25,256 bases of DNA from Anaerolineaceae bacterium (GTDB lineage: Bacteria > Chloroflexota > Anaerolineae > JAAYZQ01): the NCBI GenBank assembly GCA_012514775.1, contig JAAYZQ010000040.1:1-25256 (forward strand), written 5' to 3'. Position 1 is the first letter of the stretch. The number at the start of each line of letters is the position of its first letter. Below the pieces are notes generated by a model that was given only the letters and a program-made list of their open reading frames with translations, ran no database searches and was not told where the DNA came from. Positions 14,536 to 24,454 of this stretch are shown piece after piece. The position numbers and the translations under genes were made by a program.

Positions 14536-15888
14536 ATGGTCGGGGAAGGTTTCGCCAGCCGCCTGGCCGATGCCTGGCGCCAGCGCAAGGGCTTTCGCGT
14601 GGCCCTGCTGCTGGCCGTGGCCTTTGTGCTCCTGCGACTGACGGCGCAGGTTCTGCTGACCACGGGCGTGCTCACGGGCGGGCAGTTCGGCCAGGACGTC
14701 TTTTTCCCGCCTGACCTTCAGGACTACTGGAATGCCGCCCGCCACATCCAGGCCCGGGAGGACCTGTACCTGAAGGGGGCGCTGGATCTGGTCGAGTTCT
14801 ACCAATACACGCCGTCGTTCGCCCTGGTGTTCTCGGTCTTTTTGCTCCTGTCGCCCCTGGCCCTGGTGTTGACCCACACGGTCTTGCACCTGGCCGCCTA
14901 CGTGGCCCTCTTTTTCTCCTGGGACCGCATCTTCCGGCGGCTGGGGATGGAGGAGGGCTGCCAGGCCCTGGTCTATGCCCTTCCGGTGTGGCTCGTCTTT
15001 TCCGGGTTCTGGAGCGACCTGGTCTTCCTGAACACCTATATCATCATGGCCCTGCTGGCCACGCAGCTCATCGATGCCATTTTGCACGAGCGCCTGGGCT
15101 GGTCGCTTCTGTGGCTGACGCTCATCCTACAGATGAAACCCCAATGGGCCTTTGCCGCCGCGCTGCCCCTGCTCCTGGGCCGGACGCGCTTTTTCGCCCG
15201 CCTGGTGGGGCTGGCCGTCGCCGCCTATGCCGGCGTGGTGGCCCTGACCTGCCTGGCCGTGGGCCCGGCTTATGGCTTGCAGCAGCACGCCGACTATTAC
15301 TCGTTCCTGTGGAACATGCGCCAGAACTTTCCGTGGCGGGGACCCGAGGCGCCGTTCCTGGGCTACAACCACTCCATCAGCCAGATCGTCACCTATCTGG
15401 CCGGGCTCTCGCCCATGACGCTGCGCCTGGCCCTGGGGATCAAGACGCTGTTGCTGGTGCCCCTGGCCGTCGTGGGTTTGCGACACATCCTCAACCCCGT
15501 CGGTCGACCCGGCAGAGAGGTGCCGCGCCTGGCCCTTGAGCTGGCCTTTGCCCTCTACCTGGCGGCCTTTATCTGGCTGGACATGGTCTGGGAGCTGTCG
15601 CTGGGCATCGCCATGTTCACCTACCTCCTGGCCACGGAGCGGGGGCCGCAGGTGAGGCCCCTCATCTGGGTTTTCTTTCTGTGCTATGCCTTCCAGGACC
15701 TGGTGCGGCTGCTGTCGGTCGCCGTCTTCGGGCGCGACATCATGACGGACAGCGGTTACGTCCTGAGCGATCCCGCCATCTATTTCCCCATCAACATGGT
15801 GGTCATCCTATTCTTCTATGGGCTGTTGCTCTACCGCCTGAGGGCCGGCAAAGTGACCATGCCCGCCGCCAGGAGCCTGGGATCATGA
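14536..15888 (+). CDS. GT87-like (DUF2029) membrane glycosyltransferase
   Basis: The 450-residue protein has about ten membrane helices. It shows the GT87 acidic motif and aromatic stretch near the N-terminus (PPDLQDYWNAARHIQARED, Asp60/Asp63, then FYQYTPSFALVFSVFLLL). A Lys-containing cytosolic-edge motif (LILQMKPQWAFAAALPLLL) and a GYNHSISQ segment follow, at the place of the N-Q-S motif in PimE-like enzymes. The family uses polyprenyl-phosphate sugars to glycosylate lipids. It starts 5 nt after the previous gene and overlaps the tuberculosinol-synthase-like gene by 4 nt (ATGA 15885-15888). This tight coupling suggests that the acceptor is the diterpenoid or a related lipid; that is inference. 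It is a different gene from the GT-C protein in the riboflavin operon, and the two are not obvious recent duplicates. Confidence 0.83.
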   Translation: MVGEGFASRLADAWRQRKGFRVALLLAVAFVLLRLTAQVLLTTGVLTGGQFGQDVFFPPDLQDYWNAARHIQAREDLYLKGALDLVEFYQYTPSFALVFSVFLLLSPLALVLTHTVLHLAAYVALFFSWDRIFRRLGMEEGCQALVYALPVWLVFSGFWSDLVFLNTYIIMALLATQLIDAILHERLGWSLLWLTLILQMKPQWAFAAALPLLLGRTRFFARLVGLAVAAYAGVVALTCLAVGPAYGLQQHADYYSFLWNMRQNFPWRGPEAPFLGYNHSISQIVTYLAGLSPMTLRLALGIKTLLLVPLAVVGLRHILNPVGRPGREVPRLALELAFALYLAAFIWLDMVWELSLGIAMFTYLLATERGPQVRPLIWVFFLCYAFQDLVRLLSVAVFGRDIMTDSGYVLSDPAIYFPINMVVILFFYGLLLYRLRAGKVTMPAARSLGS

Positions 15889-16877
15889 ACATGACACTGG
15901 AAGCCTTCCAGGCGCTGCCCGTGGAGCAGGTGGCCCGGCTCGCCCGTGCCGCCGGCCCCAGGGTGTGCGTCTTTCCCATCAATGGCACACGGCGCTGGTT
16001 CATGCTGGAGCACAGCACCGCCCTCGCGGGCGCAAAAGATCCGGTGGCCACCTACCTGGAGATTACCGGCCAGCGCCACATCGAGCTGTACCGGCTCCTA
16101 TTTGAGCACGGCCTCGATACTCTCCTGACGCCCGTCTTTGGCCCGGACCTCATCGACGATCGTGGGGACGGGTACATGCGGTTGGCGGCCGACGGCCTGG
16201 AGCGCCTGGCCACGCACCCGGCCTTTCTCCGCTTCTACGACGATTTCCAGGTCCGCGTCCGGTTCTACGGCGACCACCGGGCATACTTTCGGGCGACGCC
16301 CTACGCCTACCTGTCGGACCTGTTCGACGAGGCCACCGCCCGCACGGCGGATCACGGTCGATATCGGTTGTTCTACGGTGTCTGTGCCCACGATGCCGTC
16401 GAAACCGTGGCGCGGCTGGGCATTCAATACCATGCACAACACGGAACCGCACCCGACAAGAGGGCTCTCGTAGAGATGTACTACGGGGAATGGGTGGGCC
16501 CCGTGAGCCTGTTCATCGGCTTTGACAAGTTCTGCGTCTTTGACATGCCCCTCGTGTCCACCGGCAACGAGGACCTGTACTTTACCGTCAGCCCTTCCCC
16601 CTACCTGACGGCCCGCCAGTTGCGAGAGATGCTGTTCGATCACCTTTACAACCGCCGTGGCGAAGAGATCGACTATGCTGGACTGGGGACCGACGAGTGG
16701 CAGTGGATAAAGTGCTATTACGAGTCCCATCACGAGAGGACCCAGGGCATCGGCAGGAGACAGAAAGGCCCTGGTCTATGGGTCCCTCTGCCTCAACTGG
16801 TACACCCCGACGACGTTGACTGCACCCGGCCGCGCTCAAGGCCCAATCCAATAAACCAGGTTGAACGAGAAACATGA
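15885..16877 (+). CDS. Tuberculosinol-synthase-like diterpene synthase/prenyltransferase (Rv3378c family)
   Basis: The 330-residue protein matches the recalled Rv3378c sequence of Mycobacterium tuberculosis along its length. Shared blocks are the FP-x-x-GTRRWF motif (residues 30-39), a FEHG block with SPIF/TPVF-type segment, VRFYGD, the YYGEWV block, SLFIGFDKFCVFD, and YFTVSPSPYLT. Rv3378c has a cis-prenyltransferase fold and converts tuberculosinyl diphosphate to tuberculosinol or 1-tuberculosinyl adenosine; a Herpetosiphon homologue yields kolavelool. Here the Asp of the DGTRRW motif, catalytic in Rv3378c (Asp34), is Asn33. The protein is about 34 residues longer than Rv3378c, with a basic, proline-rich tail. 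ATG 15885 has AGGAG 9 nt upstream. It overlaps the genes before and after it, and the order relative to the cyclase is the same as in M. tuberculosis. Confidence 0.92.
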   Translation: MNMTLEAFQALPVEQVARLARAAGPRVCVFPINGTRRWFMLEHSTALAGAKDPVATYLEITGQRHIELYRLLFEHGLDTLLTPVFGPDLIDDRGDGYMRLAADGLERLATHPAFLRFYDDFQVRVRFYGDHRAYFRATPYAYLSDLFDEATARTADHGRYRLFYGVCAHDAVETVARLGIQYHAQHGTAPDKRALVEMYYGEWVGPVSLFIGFDKFCVFDMPLVSTGNEDLYFTVSPSPYLTARQLREMLFDHLYNRRGEEIDYAGLGTDEWQWIKCYYESHHERTQGIGRRQKGPGLWVPLPQLVHPDDVDCTRPRSRPNPINQVERET

Positions 16878-18349
16878 ATCAAGGTACAAGCGTGCATTCC
16901 CTTCTGAACACAATCGGCGCCAACAAGAGCACAATGTCGGTGACGCCCTACGATACGTCGTGGCTGGCGCGCCTGGCCGAGCTGGGTGAGCCCCTCGGTG
17001 AGCGCGCCCTGGACTGGCTGCGCGCGTCGCAGTTGCCCGACGGAAGCTGGGGCGCACAGGTGCCACTCTACTACCACGATCGCCTTGTATGCACGCTCGC
17101 GGCCATGACCGTGCTCGCGCGGCAGGGCACGAGGAGCGATCATCTCCGCTGCCTGCGGGCGCAGCCGTTCCTGGAGAGGGCCGTCGCCGGGCTGGGCAGC
17201 GATGCCACGGGTGAGACCATCGGCTTCGAGATGATCGTGCCCGCCTTGCTGGGTGAGGCCGAGAATGTGGGCGTTATCGGGCAGCGAGCCAAGGCCGGAC
17301 TCGAACACCTGGTCCAGTATCGCGCAGCCAAGCTGGCCGCGCTGCCCGATGGGCTGATCAACCGCCACGTGACCGTCGCCTTTTCGGCCGAGATGGTGGG
17401 CTCCGACGGCCTGAACCTGTTGGACGTGGACAACCTCCAGGAGGCCAACCACTCGGTGGGCCACAGCCCATCGGCCACGGCCCATTTCGTGCGCTACGTT
17501 CGCCCGTTGGATCCGGCCGCCCTGCAATATCTTTATGACATCAGCGTGGAGGGGGCAGTGCCGACGGTGGCCCCCTCCGACGTCTTTGAGCTGTCGTGGG
17601 TGATGTGGAATCTGTTGCTGGCCGATCTTCTGGACGACGAGGCCCGCGCCCGATGTCACGAATACCTGGACTTCTTGCAAGGTTTCTGGAAACCCGGGGA
17701 GGGGATTCCCCAGGCATCGGGGTATACCCCGAGGGACAGCGACGACACCAGCCTGGTTTTTGAGCTGTTCGCCCGCTTCGGGCGTCCCCTCGACCTGGAC
17801 GCCATCCTCTGCTACGAGGTAGAGGAGTACTTTCGCTGTTTCCTGTTGGAGGCCAACCCGTCGTTGAGCGCCAACATCCACGTCCTGGGCGCGCTGCGCC
17901 AGGCGGGCCTGCCCGTGGATCACCCGTCGGTGGAAAAGGTCAGGCGCTTCTTGCGGCGCACCCAGACGGTGCGCATGTTCTGGCTTGACAAATGGCACGC
18001 CTCGCCGTATTATCCTACTGCCCATGCCATAGTAGCCGCTGCGGGCTACGATGACGATCTGATAGAGGATGCCATTTTCTGGATCCTTACGACGCAAGGT
18101 CAGGCGGGAGGCTGGGGTTACTATGCGCCTACCGCCGAGGAGACAGCCTATTGTCTTCAGGCACTGGTGCTGGCCAGGCGCCACGGGCACGACATCCCGC
18201 GGCATGCCATCCGTCGTGGAGCGGACTGGCTGGCCGAACACGGCGAGCCACCGTACATGCCGATCTGGATCGGGAAGTGCCTATACTGTCCGGAGCTGGT
18301 GGTGCGCTCGGCCGTGCTCAGTGCTCTGACATTGGCAGCACAGGAGTGA
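16874..18349 (+). CDS. Class II diterpene cyclase (halimadienyl/kolavenyl diphosphate synthase-like, Rv3377c family)
   Basis: The 491-residue protein has the two-domain class II terpene cyclase fold. The catalytic acid motif DXDD is D288-S289-D290-D291 (RDSDDTS), and glutamine/tryptophan-type repeats appear as LPDGSWG near residue 55 and GGWGYY near 417. Blocks shared with Rv3377c include SVTPYDTSWLARL, LLDVDNLQEAN-x-SV, SPSATAHF and KWHASPYYPTAHAI. No DDXXD class I motif is present, so it should protonate geranylgeranyl diphosphate and cyclise it while keeping the diphosphate. Whether the product is halimane, clerodane (kolavenyl) or labdane cannot be read from sequence. Squalene-hopene cyclase is excluded by length and the closest blocks. 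ATG 16874 overlaps the previous stop by 4 nt, so both enzymes are coupled. No GGPP synthase is in the window. Confidence 0.95.
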   Translation: MNQGTSVHSLLNTIGANKSTMSVTPYDTSWLARLAELGEPLGERALDWLRASQLPDGSWGAQVPLYYHDRLVCTLAAMTVLARQGTRSDHLRCLRAQPFLERAVAGLGSDATGETIGFEMIVPALLGEAENVGVIGQRAKAGLEHLVQYRAAKLAALPDGLINRHVTVAFSAEMVGSDGLNLLDVDNLQEANHSVGHSPSATAHFVRYVRPLDPAALQYLYDISVEGAVPTVAPSDVFELSWVMWNLLLADLLDDEARARCHEYLDFLQGFWKPGEGIPQASGYTPRDSDDTSLVFELFARFGRPLDLDAILCYEVEEYFRCFLLEANPSLSANIHVLGALRQAGLPVDHPSVEKVRRFLRRTQTVRMFWLDKWHASPYYPTAHAIVAAAGYDDDLIEDAIFWILTTQGQAGGWGYYAPTAEETAYCLQALVLARRHGHDIPRHAIRRGADWLAEHGEPPYMPIWIGKCLYCPELVVRSAVLSALTLAAQE

Positions 18350-18352
18350 GTT

Positions 18353-20872
18353 ATGGTTGAGGGATTGGTCAGGTTTTTGAGTTATCTCGTCGACATTCCG
18401 TCGGAGGATCCCGACGAGCGCAGGCGCTCGCGACTGCTAAACCTTCTCCTCTTGAGCCTGTCCGTCCTCACGTTTCTGACCCTCCTGGTTACCATCCTGG
18501 TTAGCATCGCCGACGTGCAAAACTGGGCGACAAACTCCACGGTTCTCGTGGGCAGCGGCGCCGGCCTGTTGAGCTTTGCCGTGATCTATGTCATCAACCG
18601 CCGCGGGTTGAGCTGGCTGGCCAGCACTCTGTTTCTCCTGGTGCTGATCGCCATCATCTCTTTCACCGAGTCGGATCCGAAAGAGGTCGTCGACGGCCGC
18701 ACCCTCTTCCTGTTTGCCATCCCGATCCTGACGGCCAGTGTCATCCTGCGGTCCTATGCCAGCTTTTTCGCCGCCGGGATTATTACCGTCATCCTGGTGT
18801 CCATCGCCCTGTACACCGGGCTTGTTCCCAACCTCGTCGCTCTCGTGGGCTTTTACGCCCTGGCCCTTCTCTCCTGGCTGTCGGCCCGTAGCCTGGAGCG
18901 CGCCCTGGAGGACGTGCGGGCCATCAACCGCGAGCTGGACCAACGGGTGGACGAGCGCACCCGCGACCTGACAGAGGCCCTGGCCCGCGAGCATGCCGAG
19001 GCCAACAAGAACCAGGCCATCCTGGAGGGCATTGCCGATGGGGTCATCGTCTTTGGCAACGACGGCAAGGCGGTCGTCGCCAACCCGGCCATCGGCCATC
19101 TCCTGGGGAAGGACGCCGGCGACTTCCTGGGGCGGGACATCGCGGAGCTTATGGCCGGCGACGTGGAGCCCGCGGACCAGCAGATGGTTGATGGTCTGCT
19201 CCGGGAGACCGACTCTTACCGCTCCAGCGTCAAGTTCGAGTGGGCCGACAAAACCCTTTCTGTCAGCTTTGCGCCTGTGCATGACATGCGCGGCGCCGTG
19301 ACCGGCACCGTCGCCGTCTTTCGCGACTTTACCCGCGAGGCCGAAGTCGCCCGCATGAAGAGCGACTTTGTGTCCATCGTCTCCCACGAGCTGCGCACAC
19401 CTCTGACGGCCATCAAGGGCTACCTGGAGCTGATCCTCATGGGCGCCGCGGGTCCGGTAAGCAAGCAGCAGGCCAGCTTCCTGGAGATTGCCCGGGCCAA
19501 CACCGAGCGGTTGCACATCCTCGTGAGCGACCTGCTGGACCTGTCGCGCATCGAGTCGGGCAAGGTCGAGCTGGAGGTGAAGGTTGTCTCCATCCCGCAG
19601 CTCGTCGATCAGGTGTCCACGACGCTGCAAAAAGAGTTCGCGGATCGGGGCATGACTCTCACCATCGACGTGCCAGACGATCTACCCGAGATCTTTGGCG
19701 ACCCGGGTCGCATCACCCAGATCCTGACCAACCTTCTGAGCAACGCCTACAAGTACACCCGGGAGGGTGGCGCCACGGTGCGCGCCCGGGTAGAGGACAG
19801 CTTCCTGCGCATCGACGTCATCGATACCGGCGTGGGCATCTCTGCCCAGGATCAGGCCCTGCTGTTCACCCGCTTTTTCCGCGCCGAGGACGACCTGGTA
19901 CGCCAGCAGACGGGCACCGGCCTGGGGCTGAACATCACCAAGTCGTTGGTCGAGCTGCACGGCGGCGAGATCCGGGTCGCAAGTGAGCTGGGCAAGGGCA
20001 GCACCTTTAGCTTCACGCTGCCGCTCCCCGAGGGCCTGGTGAGACCCGAGGGGGTGGAGGCAGGCCCGCCCTCCGCAGTGGAGGCACCAAAGGCTCTCCC
20101 TTCCCCCATCCCTGCCGGCCCGTGGATCCTGGTGGCCGACGACAATCAGGACGTGACCGGCCTGTTCCAGCTCCAGTTGGAGCGCGCCGGCTTTCGCGTG
20201 GTCGTGGTCAACCAGGGCAGCAGGGTGGTCGACGTCGCCCGCCAGCTCCGGCCCGAGCTTATCACCCTCGACCTGCTGATGGACGTGGATGGCCTGGCGG
20301 TGCTGAAAGACCTGAAGGCGGACGACGTTACCGCCCACATTCCCGTGGTGATCGTCTCGGTGGTTCCCAAGGGCGAGAAGGGACTGGCGCTGGGGGCGGC
20401 CGACTACCTGGTCAAACCTCTGGACGAAGGGGAACTGCTCAACTGCGTGCGCCGCGTGTTGGATCTGGGCAATGGCGGCACGCGAAACAAGATCCTGGTC
20501 GTGGACGACGAGATTGACATCGTCGGTTGGCTCAAGCACTTCTTGACCCACTCGGGCTACGAGGTGGCCGAGGCCTACGACGGCATTCAGGCCCTGGAGG
20601 CCGTGCGGCAGGACCGGCCGGACCTGATCCTTCTGGACCTGAAGATGCCGCGCATGGATGGGCGCACGACCCTCCGCCGCCTGCGGGAGCAGGCCGAGAC
20701 GCGCGACATCCCCGTCGTCCTCCTGTCGGCCAACCCGGTCAGCGACGAGACAGAGCGGGCGCAGATGCTCAGCCTAGGCGTGCGCCGATTCCTCCAGAAG
20801 CCCATCACGGCCGAGCAGTTGGTGGCCGAAGTGCAAAGGCAGCTCGGCCACCAGGCCGACACTCCGGATTAG
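18353..20872 (+). CDS. Hybrid sensor histidine kinase with PAS and two receiver domains
   Basis: The 839-residue protein has about six N-terminal membrane helices (28-180), a coiled-coil linker and a PAS domain (about 220-330). The HisKA dimer follows with phospho-accepting His345 (SHELRTPL), then a HATPase_c domain (N-box Asn464, G1 box DTGVGI from Asp491, GTGLGL). Two CheY-like receivers come last, with predicted phospho-Asp at 640 ([12 protein letters not shown]) and 762 ([13 protein letters not shown]). No DNA-binding output domain is attached, so it must signal through a separate partner. It starts 3 nt after the cyclase stop with AGGAG 6 nt before ATG 18353, and ends the operon against a convergent gene only 22 nt away. 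No intrinsic terminator is visible in that gap. Its place at the end of the operon suggests sensing linked to the product or membrane state; that is inference. Confidence 0.93.
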   Translation: MVEGLVRFLSYLVDIPSEDPDERRRSRLLNLLLLSLSVLTFLTLLVTILVSIADVQNWATNSTVLVGSGAGLLSFAVIYVINRRGLSWLASTLFLLVLIAIISFTESDPKEVVDGRTLFLFAIPILTASVILRSYASFFAAGIITVILVSIALYTGLVPNLVALVGFYALALLSWLSARSLERALEDVRAINRELDQRVDERTRDLTEALAREHAEANKNQAILEGIADGVIVFGNDGKAVVANPAIGHLLGKDAGDFLGRDIAELMAGDVEPADQQMVDGLLRETDSYRSSVKFEWADKTLSVSFAPVHDMRGAVTGTVAVFRDFTREAEVARMKSDFVSIVSHELRTPLTAIKGYLELILMGAAGPVSKQQASFLEIARANTERLHILVSDLLDLSRIESGKVELEVKVVSIPQLVDQVSTTLQKEFADRGMTLTIDVPDDLPEIFGDPGRITQILTNLLSNAYKYTREGGATVRARVEDSFLRIDVIDTGVGISAQDQALLFTRFFRAEDDLVRQQTGTGLGLNITKSLVELHGGEIRVASELGKGSTFSFTLPLPEGLVRPEGVEAGPPSAVEAPKALPSPIPAGPWILVADDNQDVTGLFQLQLERAGFRVVVVNQGSRVVDVARQLRPELITLDLLMDVDGLAVLKDLKADDVTAHIPVVIVSVVPKGEKGLALGAADYLVKPLDEGELLNCVRRVLDLGNGGTRNKILVVDDEIDIVGWLKHFLTHSGYEVAEAYDGIQALEAVRQDRPDLILLDLKMPRMDGRTTLRRLREQAETRDIPVVLLSANPVSDETERAQMLSLGVRRFLQKPITAEQLVAEVQRQLGHQADTPD

Positions 20873-20894
20873 GAGCGACCGGCCCGGCCCAGGC

Positions 20895-21338
20895 CTACCG
20901 CCGCTGCGGCGTGCCGGTGATATATAGCTCGAGCTGCTCGATGAGGAACTGCTGCTCGGAGATGATGGACTTGACCACGTCGCCGATGGAGACGATCCCG
21001 GCGACCTCGCCACCGTCAACCACGGGCAGGTGCCGGATGCGCCGTTCGGTCATGATGGCCATGCACTCGTCCACCGAGTCGTCAGGGCGCACGCCCACCA
21101 CCTGCTGGGTCATGACCTCACTTACGCGGGTTTCGTCGGCCCGCCGGCCCTTGAGATCCAGCTTCCGGGCATGGTCCCGTTCTGAAAAGATCCCGGCCAG
21201 GTGGCCGCGATCCATCACCAGGACGGCGCCGATGTTCTTGTCGGCCATCTCTTGCAGGGCATCGCGTACTGTCGCGTCGGGCGAGACCGACCATACCTGG
21301 TCGCCCTTGATGCGCAGAATATCCTTCACTCGTTTCAT
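20895..21338 (-). CDS. Two-CBS-domain protein
   Basis: The 147-residue protein consists of two CBS domains (about 7-65 and 73-132), with characteristic segments MADKNIGAVLVMDRGHLAGI, FSERDHARKL and RRIRHLPVVDGGEVAGIVSI-type repeats. Paired CBS domains bind adenosyl ligands such as AMP, ATP or SAM and act as energy sensors or regulators, but no effector domain is present. The ATG at 21338 has AAAGGAGC about 7 nt upstream, and a promoter lies at 21395-21423. It is transcribed towards the hybrid kinase gene and ends 22 nt from it. The partner it regulates is unknown; ppdK is transcribed the same way upstream but behind a terminator. Confidence 0.93.
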   Translation of the reverse strand: MKRVKDILRIKGDQVWSVSPDATVRDALQEMADKNIGAVLVMDRGHLAGIFSERDHARKLDLKGRRADETRVSEVMTQQVVGVRPDDSVDECMAIMTERRIRHLPVVDGGEVAGIVSIGDVVKSIISEQQFLIEQLELYITGTPQRR

Positions 21339-21394
21339 GGCTTGCTCCTTTCCGTGCTGATGCGGGGTTCAGCGGCGGTGCTGGCGTTGGGAGC

Positions 21395-21423
21395 AGTATA
21401 GCACACTCCTCGGCGAAAATCAA
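21395..21423 (-). promoter_or_regulatory. Promoter of the CBS-domain gene
   Basis: On the minus strand TTGATT (21418-21423), a 17-nt spacer and TATACT (21395-21400) form a sigma-70-type promoter with a TG extended -10 (TGCTATACT). It lies about 57 nt before the ATG at 21338, and downstream of the ppdK terminator, so the gene has its own transcript. Confidence 0.72.
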
Positions 21424-21447
21424 CGAATAGAGAGACCGGACAGCCAG

Positions 21448-21477
21448 AAAAAAGGCCGGGCTCGAAAGCCCGACCTT
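21448..21477 (-). terminator. Intrinsic terminator of ppdK with UUCG loop
   Basis: On the minus strand AAGGTCGGGCT pairs with AGCCCGGCCTT (one G-U wobble) around a TTCG tetraloop, followed by a run of T that includes the end of the stem (plus-strand A 21448-21453). It lies 40 nt after the ppdK stop at 21517 and separates it from the CBS-domain gene. Confidence 0.93.
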
Positions 21478-21516
21478 GAATTTCTTTGCGCGGTCAGAGC
21501 GCTGTACCGACAGGCG

Positions 21517-24315
<2,799 letters not shown>

Positions 24316-24384
24316 GATGCCTGAACCTCCTTGACATATTCAGTCGTCGCTCTGGACGATTATCGGTTAAGAAAAGCCCGTCGA

Positions 24385-24413
24385 ATTATAGCGATTAGTG
24401 GGCGTTTTGGCAA
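24385..24413 (-). promoter_or_regulatory. Promoter of ppdK
   Basis: On the minus strand TTGCCA (24408-24413), a 17-nt spacer and a perfect TATAAT (24385-24390) precede the ppdK ATG by about 70 nt. Hexamers and spacing equal those of the riboflavin operon promoter. Confidence 0.85.
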
Positions 24414-24454
24414 ACAGGGGTTGATTGTTTGCGCCCGGTCCACTCCACGGTCGG

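Noticed and set aside
16874..18349. Squalene-hopene cyclase
   Set aside because: The protein is about 490 residues rather than 620-700, and its sequence blocks follow the Rv3377c diterpene cyclase family.
20873..20894. A terminator in the gap between the convergent kinase and CBS-domain genes
   Set aside because: The 22-nt gap holds GGCC-type repeats but no stable stem followed by a T-run on either strand.
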